Shown: one piece after another, positions 1 through 10,998 of the stretch
Numbering within the stretch: the first letter of the stretch is position 1
How the letters are laid out: each line of letters starts with the position of its first letter
Source: Leptobrachium leishanense
Taxonomy: Eukaryota; Chordata; Amphibia; Anura; Megophryidae
Assembly: GCA_009667805.1 (NCBI GenBank)
Contig: CM019067.1
Coordinates: 244,005,721-244,069,720 of the forward strand
Length of the DNA stretch: 64,000 bases
Direction: 5' to 3'
Position numbers and translations under genes: made by a program
The notes under the pieces: generated by a model
What the model saw: the letters and a program-made list of their open reading frames with translations, nothing else
Database searches by the model: none
Told to the model about the DNA's origin: nothing

Positions 1-211
1 TATGAAGGCCCATCTGCAAGTTGTCATTATTTTGCTTATGTAAACTGGTGCTCTATTCAGGCAATAGGCGGAATTCACTGAATGGCAATGCTTCCACAGC
101 AAGGTTCAACTGCGTTATGAGCAGACATAGCAAAACCAGTATACATTGCATTCTGCTAAAACAGTTTAAAGTTTATTGGTAAAGGGCAGAATCAAAAGAA
201 AAGCAGTCATA

Positions 212-413
212 CAGGGATATTCAGAGAGCGTGAAAAGCAGGAGAATGATTGGAGAATGATTGGAGAATGAAAAATTCTAGATCAAAATAGCCAAACCAGA
301 AAAATTCTCCCTTTCATCTCACTTTCCAAATCGGCTATTTTGACCTAGAATTTTTCATTCTCCAATCATTCTCCAATCATTCTCCTGCTTTTCATGCTCT
401 CTGAATAACCCTG
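212..413. mobile_element. Palindromic mariner-type MITE (202 bp)
   Basis: Two arms of about 78 bp (212-289 and 336-413) are near-perfect inverted repeats separated by a loop of about 46 bp. The ends read CAGGGATATTCAG and its complement and are flanked by TA on both sides (210-211 and 414-415). A TA duplication with ends starting CAGGG is typical of Tc1/mariner-mobilised MITEs. No coding capacity. Confidence 0.8.
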
Positions 414-907
414 TATGTGTCAAGTGAGAGCCCCAAAATCTGTGCAAGACTGCCTGCAACAACCTATAAGTCTGAATTTTGAGCACTGGTGTGCGTAGGG
501 TGTGTACCAATGGAACATTTATTAATTTAAAACTTATATTTAGAAGACTTTGCTCAAAATGCACATTTTTGATTAGCAATAAGAAGCCTGTAATCGGAGA
601 CAAAGTCATTGTTTATGCTTTTCATCATGAACCAAATACGGGGCATCTAAACTTTTAATGTAGGAGGTGAAAAAGTACCTCTTCACCCAACATTAGGGTG
701 TGCCTAGGCACACCAGGCACACCAGGCACACCCCCTGCGCACGCCTATGATTTTGAGTGTAAATACATGTTCACATTAATATATGTCTCTTTAAATTTTA
801 ACTTTGTAGATGGCTGCTATTTATTATGCCTACATTAATGTAAGCAATGACTACATTGAAAAGATTTCATTCATAGCATCTGAATTTGTATTTTATGTAA
901 TCTATTT
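414..907. other. No gene recognised
   Basis: AT-rich sequence without a convincing reading frame. The only structure seen is three tandem copies of the 9-mer AGGCACACC at 706-732. Confidence 0.6.
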
Positions 908-1110
908 GGCTGGGTGGAGTAGAGGTAACATCACTGCTCTGCATGGAGAGAGCCTGTGGAGACGTGGGTTCGATCCCAGAGAGCAACCTCTCCAGTAAGT
1001 GTCCTTGGGCAAGACACCTAACGGTACATACTTGCCAATCAGGACATACTTGAAAACGAGAGAAATCTCAATGTATCCTTCCTGGTAAAATCCTTTCTCA
1101 AAAAAAAACC
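908..1110 (+). mobile_element. tRNA-derived SINE, copy 1
   Basis: The head starts GGCTGGGTGGAG and has a plausible A box (TAGAGGTAAC, 920-929) and a clear RNA polymerase III B box (GGTTCGATCCC, 967-977). It is followed by a body with ACTTGAAAACGAGAGAAATC and an A-rich tail. The same unit recurs at 8200-8827 and its tail at 63589-63661. It is a SINE rather than a tRNA gene: the cloverleaf is incomplete and the copy has a tail and dispersed relatives. Confidence 0.8.
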
Positions 1111-1129
1111 AAAATTGAATGTGTATTAA

Positions 1130-3241
1130 CCCTTTCGCTGCTGAGCCTTTTCAAACCTCTGTGCTGAGCTAATTTTTACCAGTTTCGCTCATCATGTTTA
1201 AATGCGATTTGAAGTCACATTTTATTATGCGACCCAGACATATTATATATCGTTCTTTCCAGGAGACTCGGCAGATTCATAATATATCAATATTATATGT
1301 ATATGTTATGTCCTGTCTCTATATTATAACAATAATTTACAATGTGTAAAGTGTTTTTTTCACATTTTAACATGCGAGCGTTTGCGGTTATATTTTCTAT
1401 GGGTTGCGCTTGTTAAAAAATTAGAAACAGGGAATCGTTACTTTTTTTGGGAAAAATTACATGTTTTTTTAGCAAACGCCCACATAGAAAAAATCGTTAA
1501 TGCAGCATCATTGTTCACATTATAATTGAAATGGGAACAATATTGCTGTTGTAGCGCTCTCTCCCGGAGGAGCCGCTGAATTTAACCTCGGGTTAGTCTC
1601 TCCGCACTAGGGAATAAATATACACCAGCACTGTTGTGGATTTTATAAATTATATACTTTACTGGTCTCAATAAAGACCATATATAATGCATATATAATG
1701 CATATATAATGTAAGCACGGTATATAGAAAACAGGATTTCGTAATGCGAGAAACGCGCAAAGGTAAAAGAAAAGTTTAACCCCTTCGTCTCTGGAGTGTA
1801 AGTCCCGTGCAGGTTATGTCCCAAAAAGTGTGTGTGTGAGCTCAGGTACCCAGGTACTATATTCGACTGGCCAGTGAATGGATTTAATAAATCTTCGACT
1901 AGTCACGTTGGGGCCCTGTAGATTTAAGCAATACTGCAGCGTGCTTCGTTAAACTTTGACTGTGGCCTGGAAGGCCTCTCACCCTTCCGCCAGGCAATCT
2001 GTTCCGCTGCCCGATCAAGGACGTCTCTCCGCTGGATTATACTGGGACCCTGTGCCACCGGATCTGCTTCTCCTGCTTGTCTGTCTTCTACAACAAGATC
2101 TACGGCCTACCGCCTGCACTCCCAGTGGATCATCGCGGTCTCCTTACTCGGGGTCCAATCTGGAACTCAGTGTCTGTGCAAAACCTCTCAGCGGTGGATT
2201 ACTAGGTCTCTGGCAAGTCACTATATCGATCCCCAGCGTCGGCAAGGCAGCGCCTGCTCTCCGGCCTGGTAACAATCGCTCACAGTCTCACGTGCGTCTT
2301 ACTCTGTTCACCGCTTGGCTCACACTGGCTCTCCTTTGCACGAGGCTGCGGATGTCCTTTCCTCCTTCCCCACCCACTTCCTGTGTCTGCCCCAAAGCAT
2401 GCTGGAAAACGTAGTCCCATTGTGTCCAGTATAGTTTACATTGCGCTTGTCTCCCTCTGGTGGCCAAACCCCAGCAATACAGCAACAGAGTTTTAAACAG
2501 CGCTACACTGCATTGCTGCAAAACAAAAACAAATGTAAAAAAAAAAAAAATATTTTTATTTTTAATTTTTTTTTTTTACACTGTACATGGTCATGTTTGG
2601 TATCATTGGAAAGGCCATGCTTTAAAAGGCCATGCATTAACCCCTAGCTGTCACGGAACGGGAGATAGGGGGTTCATTGGAACCCCTATCTCCACCATAG
2701 ATGGCAGCAAGGGATTAATTGCGGAACTCGCGCCATCGCGCTATGCACAATGACGCCAGTCATTAGGGGGATATCCCGGAAGCTTGGGCGACATCCAAGA
2801 TGTCGGCCAGCTCCGGGAGGGGACCGCGATACGGCGCATATTAGCACCATATTGCGATCCAGCCCCCTAGGGGTTAAAGACAGCCACCGCTTGGAAGGGC
2901 AGGCTGTGCCCTTCCAAGCGGTGCCTAACTTTACTCACTGGCCCGCACGGATGGGGAGGGGGAAAGGTCCGAAGGACCTCCCCCCTCCCCTTCAGGTACC
3001 TTCCCAGCGGGGGTTGCCTGAAATAGACATCATCGCGCAGGCTCAATGACGTCTATCGTGCCGGCCGGGGTCCCGGAGGCTGGGCTGACATCGAGGATGT
3101 CAGCCCGCACCGGGGGGCCGCCGCGATCGGCCAGAATCCCGGCCGATTGCCGCTGCAAAGGGAGGACGCGCTCAGCGCGTCCTCCGCAGCAAAGTGCCCA
3201 TGCGGCAGGACGCGCTGAGCACGTCCGCTGCATGGAAAGGG
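1130..3241 (+). mobile_element. piggyBac-like non-autonomous element, copy A
   Basis: The ends read CCCTTTCGCTGC and, on the other side, the complement of CCCTTTCCATGC. Both ends are flanked by TTAA (1126-1129 and 3242-3245), the piggyBac target site. The body has recognisable blocks shared with five other copies in the window: a CGCTCATCATGTTTAA block, a run of A/T, a GGTATC-TTGGAAAGGCC block and a GC-rich 3' half. It encodes nothing convincing. A solo gypsy LTR at 1550-2507 splits it. Assignment to piggyBac rests only on TTAA and the CCCTTTC ends. Confidence 0.7.
1550..2507 (-). mobile_element. Solo LTR of the PNMA-Gag gypsy family
   Basis: It starts TGTAGCGCTC and ends GCGCTACA, and matches the two LTRs at 41343-42335 and 48488-49475 along its length, with clear divergence. 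The 4-bp flanks are CTGT and CTGC; other piggyBac-like copies have CTGC at this site, so the TSD was probably CTGC with one later change. No internal region remains, as expected after LTR-LTR recombination. Short ORFs inside are spurious. Confidence 0.85.
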
Positions 3242-3245
3242 TTAA

Positions 3246-3824
3246 TATTGAGATATAAAAATGCTTACGTAACAGTAAACATAACAACTCTCTGCAATTT
3301 ACTGATGTAAATTATTGCAGTAATACTGAAAACCCATCAACTGGATTATATATTGCTGAAAAACCTACCAGTGGGATTTACTGATTTAATCACCAAAATA
3401 CTCATGGAATGCCCATCAGTGGATCTGTGATTGTGTCAAACCAGCATCTGCACTGTGAACTAGACACTCCAATCAGCTAAAAACAACTGAAAAAAGATGA
3501 TAGTCATATTCCTAATAATCAAAATTTACTGTCACTTAATCCCATCACCGCCATGATCATTTATACATGCTCAGCAGTACCAGACAGAGCAGCCCGAGAT
3601 CGTGTTATCACGATCTGGGGCTATAATTTATCATTGCAAATTAAATACATTTGTTGCATATGAATTTAATTTGCATTAGGGCTGCAAAAGATGCCATAGG
3701 TGCTAACAGTTTTTAAAATCAGCTGGCATCTGGTGTTATCTGGCATTGCCCCAGGTGACCCTGCATGTATCTTAGAATTGTAGAAATGCCATTTGGCCAG
3801 CAGAAGGCGACATCTGCCTGCCAA
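3246..3824. other. No gene recognised; moderately repetitive
   Basis: AT-rich sequence with no ORF of note. The segment around 3590-3625 contains a short GATCGTG/CACGATC inverted repeat. I recognise no family. Confidence 0.5.
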
Positions 3825-3828
3825 TTAA

Positions 3829-4950
3829 CCCTTTCGCTGCTGAGCCATTTCACGCCTGTGTGCTGAGCTCATTTTTACCGGTTTCGCTCATCATGTTTAA
3901 ACGCGATTTGAAGCCTTATTTTATTATATGACCCAGACATATTATATATTGTTCTTTCCGGCAGACTCGGCAGATTCATAATCTATCATTATTATATGTA
4001 TATGTGATGTCCTGTCTGTATATTATAACAAAAAATGCAATAAAGTTAGAATTTTCAATAATTTTAAAATTGTAAAGTGGTTTTTTTCACACTTTAACAT
4101 GCGAGCATTTGTGGTTATATTTTCTGTGAGTTGCGCTTGTTAAAAAAATTTGAAATGGGGGCGTGTTACAGTTTTTTGGGGGGAAATGACAAATTTTTAA
4201 CAAAAGCACCCCATACAACAATCGTTAGTGCAGCATCATTGTTCACATTATAATTAAAATGGGAACAATATTGCTGCATTAACAAAACAAAACAAGAAAA
4301 AAAAACTGTTTTTTTTATTTAATTGTTTTCTTATTTTCTTATTTTCATTTTTATTTTTTATTTTTTTTCTTAACTTTTAACATGGTCATCTTTGATATCG
4401 TTGGAAAGGCCGTGCGCTGGCCAATCCGATGATACCAAACATTAACCCCTAGCTGCCACGTATCAGGAGATAAGGGGTTCATTGGAACCCCCTATTTCCA
4501 CCATTGGTGGCAGATAGGGGTTAACTCCAGAACTGACGTCATCGCGCTATGCACGATGACGCCAGTCATCAGGGGGAGATCCCGGAAGCTTGGAAGACAT
4601 CCAAGATGTCGGCCAGCTCCGGGAGAGGATCGTGATCTGGCACTTTTTGGCACCGAATCACGATCCGGCCCCCAAGGGGTTAAAGAGAGCCACTGTTTGG
4701 AAGGGCAGGCTGTGCCCTTCCAAACAGTGCCTGCCTTTCACCACTGCCCCTTACGGAAGGGGGGGAGAGGGGGCTAAAGGACCTGCCCCTCCCTTTCAGG
4801 CACCTTCCCCGCACTTGTGGGGGGGTGCCTGTAACAGATGTCATCGTGCTAGCGCGATGACATCTATTGTGTCCGCTGGGATCCCAGAGTGCCGGGCTGG
4901 CATCTAAGATGTCAGCCCGCACCGGGGGGTGCAGCAATCGGCTGGAATCC
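3829..4950 (+). mobile_element. piggyBac-like non-autonomous element, copy B (3' truncated or rearranged)
   Basis: The left end CCCTTTCGCTGCTGAG follows TTAA (3825-3828). The order of blocks is the same as copy A up to about 4950, where the similarity stops. A TGACGTCA octamer lies at 4534-4541, beside a hairpin-forming GACGTCATCG/CGATGACG block. The expected right terminus is not present here. Confidence 0.65.
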
Positions 4951-5759
4951 CGCTGAGCGCATCCAGAGCATTAGAGCATGCACTCCATGGAGTCCATAGG
5001 ATTCCATTGACGCTTCCAGTGCTGGTCGCATGACCTGCAAGTTTCTCCTTAGCGTCCCCATTTTAGCGTGATATTATGGTGCAGGAGCTAATCCAGCAGC
5101 CTGCACCATAACACGGCGCTAAGCCTCGGGATGCTTGCGGCAGTGCTAAGCGCCGCCAGAGGCAGCCCCTCCATGGAGTCCAGAGGATTCCATTGAGGCT
5201 AACGGTGCCGGTCGCATGACCTGCAGGATCTCGCCTCGCGAGATCCAGCAGGTCAGCGTAGTGATCTACAGAGATAGACTGGGGGACCTTGTCTCCCCCA
5301 GTCTCTCACTGCTACTGGTGGCAAGAAGAACTGGATGGAGCCGCCGTTCTTGCCGCTAGATGGGAAGTGAGTATGTGATTTTTGGGGGGTTTCAGCTTGT
5401 GCTGACTGATTCCGCAGAAGTGGAATCAGTTAGCACCAGGTCCTAGCTGCGGTTAAGTTTCGAGTTAACCGCAGCCGGACGGTGATTAGTGTTCAGACTT
5501 TGTAATCCTAACGCTAATTAACACTTTGTGCTCCTCATGTTAAGCATAGGGAGTCCATAGGGAGCCCTGAAAAAGCGCAAGATCCGAACGCTAACAGGTT
5601 AAAAATCCCGTTAGTGATTTGGAAATCACTAATGGGATTCTTAACCCCTTAGCGTTTGGATTGTAATATAGATCGTCTGTTCTAGGGCAACCAATGCTAA
5701 TGTTAACGCTCACACAGGTGGATGCTAACTAACGTTAGTGTTATCAATGTAATAGGGCC
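4951..5759. repeat. GC-rich segment with a duplicated block of about 55 bp
   Basis: The block around TCCATGGAGTCCA...GGATTCCATTGA...GGTCGCATGACCTGCA occurs twice, at about 4983-5039 and 5169-5226, in the same orientation. The rest holds several short palindromic stretches, for example around 5600-5645. No gene seen. Confidence 0.5.
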
Positions 5760-6613
5760 TTGAATTTCCAATCATATACAGCATGTAAAATGATTTTCTT
5801 TTCACATTTTATCATTGGAGTCTGTGTGGTTATATATTCTATAGGGTACGCTTGTTAATAAAAATTTAAATGGGAACTCTTTACTTTATTTTTCTGAGAA
5901 ATTACGTGATTTTGTCTCAAACCCCCAATAAAGCATTATTATAGCATCATTGTTCACATTATAATTGAAATATAAACAATAGTGCTGTATTAATAAATAA
6001 AAAGGCAAAAAAATTACACTTATTTTTTCATTTTTTATTATTTATTCATTTGTTATTATTTGTTTTACTTGTAACATGGTCATATTTGGTATCTTTGCAA
6101 AGGCCACACCTTTCCAGTGATATCAAATATGACCCTGTAGCTGCCAATGATCAGAAGATACGGGTGTCCAAATGACCCCACTATCTCACCATAGGGATTT
6201 CCATTGGTATTCCCCCAACTGACGTCATCACGTTCATGTAAGATGAAGTCTGTGGGGGGGGGAGTCCCTGGAGGCTTGGCTGACAGCCAAAATGTCAGCC
6301 AACTCTGGGAAAAGTCCACGATCTGGCACAGAATGACGCCGTACCGTGGACTGGCCCCTCAGGGGTTAAAGAGAGGAAGCACTGGAAAGCTCACACTGTG
6401 ACCTATCTCTGGCCCAAAGGACTCCTCCCTTCTTACAGGCACTATTGCAGCAGTGTGGGGGGGCACATGAAACTAAATGTGCCAGGAGGGGGACCCTGGA
6501 GTGAAAGGTAAGTATAGGGAATGAGGCCCCCCTAAGCATCTAGCAGAGAATCCCCATGACGTTCCCCACTTGTTGTCTGCATCCAATGGGTTACATCACT
6601 TGGTAGGGAAGGG
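5760..6613 (+). mobile_element. Diverged piggyBac-like copy C
   Basis: The same block order as copies A and B can be followed with heavy divergence. The TGACGTCA octamer is kept at 6220-6227. The right side ends GGGAAGGG next to TTAA (6614-6617), which may be the original terminus. No left terminus is visible. Confidence 0.5.
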
Positions 6614-6617
6614 TTAA

Positions 6618-7109
6618 CAATGCTAACGTTATGCTAAAGTCCCAAGGCATCTGAAAGTGTTATTTAAAACATACCAGTGAATTTTTAAAAAATATTAATT
6701 TAAATTGTAATTGAATTAAATGTTAAAATTAAAATATGTTATGAATGCCAAGGTCTTATATGTTCCCTCAGCCGCCATGATTCGTTCGCCTTCACCAGTT
6801 CCCAGATTCTCCCCTCAGCAGGCAGCGCTGAAACAATGTCGGATCTTAATTTCTCCCAATAAAGCAGACGACACTGGTCATATTGGGTTAAGCAGACTCA
6901 CTCTGGCCATTTCGCATGGCCTGCTTTTATTTGGTACAGAATCAGAAAAGAACAGTTAACATCCCCGCCCCCAGACATCTCGGCACCGCCATTCAGCCTG
7001 CTCTCCATCAGGTCCTCTCAGAGTGCAAGCTCTTGAGCAGGGTCCTCCCTGATACTGCTCTATGTGTTTAACTTGTACAGGTATGTATATTGGTTATTCT
7101 GTCTCTCCC
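6618..7109. other. No gene recognised
   Basis: AT-rich at first, then ordinary composition. Short ORFs here have no recognisable domain. Confidence 0.5.
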
Positions 7110-7165
7110 ATTGTACAGTGCTACGGAACCTGGTGGTGCCTTACAAATAACTGTAACTGCAGTCA
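7110..7165 (+). repeat. LINE/SINE 3' tail fragment
   Basis: The text TTGTACAGTGCTACGGAACC followed by GGTGCCTTACAAATAACTG is a diverged form of the tail also seen at 57310-57362 (minus strand) and 13967-14025. This type of tail ends CR1/L2-group LINEs and dependent SINEs in fish and amphibians. Confidence 0.55.
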
Positions 7166-7172
7166 TACAGAG

Positions 7173-7879
7173 CAGGGGTCCTTGTTTGGAGTTGATTTCG
7201 GGGGAGCAGCAGCAATCCGGGGGTACCGTATGATAGCTCGGACCCCTATGGTGTCACAGTCCAAAATGCATCCAGAATCAGAGGCAGGGGCAAGAGCAGC
7301 GGCGTGTAGCTGTTACCCGCAGGTGATGCCACATGGTCGCTGCTGCCTGAGCTCCTGGGGCCAAGAAAGGCTCAGCAACGTGGGTTCCCGATGGAGCTCC
7401 GTCCTGAAAATCACCCCACCGGTAGCTCCCCTGAACGGGACCATAATGCTGGGGAAAATGCACAAACCACCACGTGACCTCGACGTGTGGCGAGTAGTAG
7501 AATGAGAGGGCGGGGATTATCCCTGCTTCCCTCCATCTCTGATGCGCGTCTAAACTTGCTTCAGACTGCACCCTTCATCCTCTGGGCACGGGAGGGAAGC
7601 AGGGATAATCCCCACCACCTCATTCTACTACTCGCCGCACACCAAGGTCAGCTGAAAGCACGTGACTGGGGGGGGGTGTTAAATGAATTAAAGGGGAAGT
7701 GGGGTGAAATTAATTGAATGGGGAGGGAGTGAAATGAAATGAATTAAATGGGGAGGGGATGTGTGAAAGCGCCACAAGAGAGGGATTTTAAACAATTCCC
7801 TGCTGTGGGACTTTAACGGCCGGACAAAGTGATCTTGCGGGCCTTATACGGCCTGTGGGCAAGACATTCCCAACCCCTG
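7173..7879. mobile_element. Possible decayed hAT element
   Basis: The left end reads CAGGGGTCCTTG and the right end CCAACCCCTG, which resemble inverted hAT termini. The adjacent 8-mers (7165-7172 and 7880-7887) agree at only four positions, so the TSD is not supported. It contains the hairpin at 7489-7636. Confidence 0.35.
7489..7636. repeat. Inverted repeat with 46-bp arms
   Basis: The arms 7489-7534 and 7591-7636 are near-perfect inverted repeats around a 56-bp loop, beginning GGCGAGTAGTAGAATGAG. It looks like a small foldback. Flanking duplication is not obvious. Confidence 0.7.
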
Positions 7880-8073
7880 ATGTACACCTTATGTATTTGG
7901 CCTCCTAGGCACACTTTGCCAACCACCAGGGCCGGATTAACATAGGGGCAGATGGAGCAGCAGCTCCAGGCCCATGCCCCAGAATAGGCCCACAGAAAGG
8001 ATAAATTTGTCTGCATTGATGGGCATTTGGACCACTATATCTCCACCTCCATAGCAGCTACAGGGTCATATGA

Positions 8074-8116
8074 GGTATCATTGGAAAGGTCAGAGAATGA
8101 TCTTTCCAATGATACC
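8074..8116. repeat. Hairpin built from the GGTATCATTGGAAAG module
   Basis: The sequence GGTATCATTGGAAAG is followed, after a short loop, by its exact complement. The same module is found singly in the piggyBac-like copies. Confidence 0.75.
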
Positions 8117-8199
8117 AAACATGACCAGGTGTTATGTAACAATAAAAATAAAATAACAAATATTTCTTTATTTTTCTTTCTAACACAGCAATATGTACT

Positions 8200-8827
8200 G
8201 GCTGGGTGGAGTAGAGGTAATGTCACTGCTCTGTATGGAGAGAGCCTGTGGAGTCATGGGTTCGATCCCAGCGAGCAACCTCTCCAGTAAGGCTAAGGTC
8301 AGACTAACGCAGTATTAACATGCATTTATCTGCACTAAATCACGGCCGTGCTAGCAGCAAATGACGTCCAATGCTGGGCAGCATACGAAGAACGGCCGCA
8401 CAAAAGTCCGGCTGTGCAACGCAAGTCGCAAATGAACACATTTTTTTGAGAACGTCAAACCGCTAGTACTGACCTACAGAGTGCGCTGCGTCCGCTAGCG
8501 GCGTGTGTGTGTGATTAGGAGACGTCAGACGTTGCTAATGTCCGGCCAACATAACGTCCAGATGCAAAAAGGGTTTTATTGATGATCCGTACAAAATCAT
8601 GGACGAAAATGCGCATCGTATGACCGCTATCGCGTATTCCGTGAAAAAATATGTCCATTCGTTCGAATGCACTTTTTCACGGACAACGCGAAAAATGCGT
8701 TCGTCTGACCCTAGCCTAAGTGTCCTTGGCAAGACACCTAACGGTACATATTCGCCACCCAGGTCATACTTGAAAACGAGAGAAATCTCAATGTATCCTT
8801 CCTGGTAAAATCCTTTCACAAAAAAAA
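8200..8827 (+). mobile_element. tRNA-derived SINE, copy 2, split by a MITE
   Basis: The 5' part (8200-8290) and the 3' part (8717-8827) together match SINE copy 1. The B box GGTTCGATCCC is intact. The break lies after the CTCCAGTAA segment, where a 426-bp Harbinger MITE is inserted. Confidence 0.85.
8291..8716. mobile_element. PIF/Harbinger-type MITE (426 bp)
   Basis: The ends are GGCTAAGGTCAGAC and the complement of GGCTAGGGTCAGAC. The 3-bp TSD is TAA (8288-8290 and 8717-8719), the usual TWA target of PIF/Harbinger. SINE copy 1 shows the uninterrupted target (around 996-1003), which fixes the borders. Non-coding. Confidence 0.85.
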
Positions 8828-9620
8828 TAAATATATTTTTCAATTATAAAGGGAACAATGATGCTACATTAACTCACCATCTCATTTTTCATGTCACTAA
8901 CAAGTGTGGAGGTGATGGTACAATCCATTATTACGAATTGTTACATCAAGAACCTAAACCGCCACACTGCAGCGAAGTGCACTGGGGGGGGGCTTTGAAA
9001 CCCTGCGCCACTAATCTTTACACCTTGCAAGGTCAAATGAGGCGTCAGACAGGACAGAGTCTGGCCTTTGCATTGATACCAAACATGACAATGTGAAATC
9101 TAAAAGAAAAAGAAAACAAAAAACTTTTTTATTTATTTTTTGTTCCAAAGCGATGGTATTGTCCATTTGTCACGTATAAAATTAGCAATACCACTGCCAT
9201 TACTCACCTTCTCCTTTCCCACGCTCGGAGCAAGGTCAGTGTTTTATACATAGTCATATTATTCATAAAACTCCATTATCCAAAGTACATGGGAAATATC
9301 AAATTTGTGGGTTAAAATTGTATATTTTCTCAGAAAAATGCAGTTACAGGTTCCCATTTATTTATTTTTTAACAAGAATTCCCTATAGGATATATAACCA
9401 GAGGTTTGAATGATAAAATATGAAAAAATTATTTTACACGCTGTGATGAATGAAATCTGAATGGAAATTTACTCACACAGTATCTGCCTGGTAAGATATA
9501 CATATACATGCAATATTAAATAGCCTAAAATATGTTGTCATTTCACTAAATTCCAAAAAAAGCCCACCAAAATATTCAGCTCCAGGCCCATAGAGATCTT
9601 AATCCGGCCCTGCCAACCAC

Positions 9621-10385
9621 ATTAGGAGAGTGGCACTCAAAGGATTAAGGACATTTATTTACAGTATTTATGTATGTATCTTAGATGAAATTTTAAAGAA
9701 TAAGCAGGAAATTTAATGTAAGATCTGGTTTATAGATGTCTGACTTGGTCATTTCTCAGTCTTTTCATAATATGTGAAATTATATAGAGAGTTTTTGTTA
9801 GTAGGCCACACATTACTAAAAAAATTGAAGAGATGGACTGAGCATCTGGATGTTTACTAGCTTTCCAGAAAACTGGATAAGAACCAGAAAAGAAAGGTGA
9901 AGGATACATCTGGATACAAGATTGAGTTATGCAGTTTACATCTTTAATCAAATAACAATTATGAGCATAATTGAACAGAAACGGTGTGATGTAGCAACTT
10001 TTGAGTTAAAACTAGTAAATGTGTGAAAAATGTAAGGAATGCACCAGAAGTGGTAAAGACAGTTTAAAACTGGATCTTGAAAATATTCATTAAACAAATC
10101 AGATTTCATGTAACATAGTGCATTTGTTGTTTTATTGTTATGGCCTGATTCAATCAATCAAAACCATTGACAATAGAACCATTACACCCTGCATCAAATA
10201 AAAGGATGAAACAATCCAATGGCCTAAACAGAGAATGCTAAATCTCTGCAGCCTAGGTGGAAATCAAATTCTCCAGGTCTGGGAATGATGTTTGATGCAA
10301 AACAGAATAAGCACAGTTGATCCAACTGAGATAGCTTTCAGAATGTTGATTGTTCATACTTCCTGAAGGTGTTAAGTGGAAAATA
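9621..10385. other. No gene recognised
   Basis: AT-rich sequence of ordinary complexity between two hAT insertions. No coding, terminal-repeat or RNA signature was found. It may be the oldest host-like sequence in this part of the window. Confidence 0.5.
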
Positions 10386-10951
10386 AAATTCACTAGGGAT
10401 GTGCGTTTCGGGTTTCGGAATTTCGGAATTTTCACGAAATTTCCCGATTCGGGTCTTTCGATGCGGCCGAAATTCCGAATTTTTTTAGAGAAAAAATGTG
10501 GCGGGACAGACGCTTACTTCACACTGACAGGGATGTCCTCACTTAAATGACAGTTCTCCCCTCTGTTGGATGAGTGTAAACCTCAAACAGAACAGAAAAC
10601 AAAAATAATGGTGCAGTATGTCAAGGCAGTATACTATTAAAATAAAGATAAGAGGATTGCACTCACATGGTGTGGTGTCTTAGTATCAGACACCAGATGT
10701 TTATAGCGGCTGGAAGAATTATGGAAGGAACGCCGGACTTCCCTTGGTGGTGCTCCAACGTCTGTGGTGGTCCTCCAATCTTTGGGTACTCCAAGAGCCT
10801 TGATGTTGTTTCAGTATCCGTTCCCCTGATCCTCAGCAGCGGTGTAGATCACAATCATGTGGGGTACAGCAGCCAGGAAACAGGAAGAATAGGGACAGCA
10901 AGCAAGGTATAATGGGATTTATTGGTATAAAATAATTAAAACAATCTTGGT

Positions 10952-10998
10952 ACATCCAAACGCGTTTCGCGGTATGAAGCCGCTTCCTCAGTAGATGT
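10952..10998 (-). ncRNA. Hammerhead ribozyme motif (left arm)
   Basis: This is the exact mirror of the motif at 12296-12342, read on the minus strand. Stem I is ACATCTA with TGGATGT, the core is CTGAGGA, stem II is GCGG/CCGC with one extra A beside it, and GAA plus A15.1 follow. The stem III strand ACGCGT is self-complementary, and the cleavage-site base would be U. Activity is inferred from fold only. Confidence 0.75.

Larger units (their letters stand above)
7927..9612. mobile_element. hAT non-autonomous element with perfect 8-bp TSD
   Basis: Terminal inverted repeats are CAGGGCCGGATTAA and its complement. The 8-mer CCAACCAC occurs immediately on both sides (7919-7926 and 9613-9620), which is diagnostic of hAT-type insertion. 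No transposase frame remains. It contains a SINE (8200-8827) that is itself split by a Harbinger MITE, and an internal hairpin (8074-8116). A partial relative lies at the window end (63700-64000), and a decayed terminus is seen near 58520-58545. Confidence 0.85.

Noticed and set aside
908..980. Possible tRNA gene (A and B boxes)
   Set aside because: The cloverleaf cannot be completed, the unit has a SINE body and A-rich tail, and copies recur elsewhere in the window.
7165..7887. hAT element bounded by CAGGGGTCC / CCAACCCCTG
   Set aside because: The flanking 8-mers agree at only four positions; listed only as a low-confidence feature.
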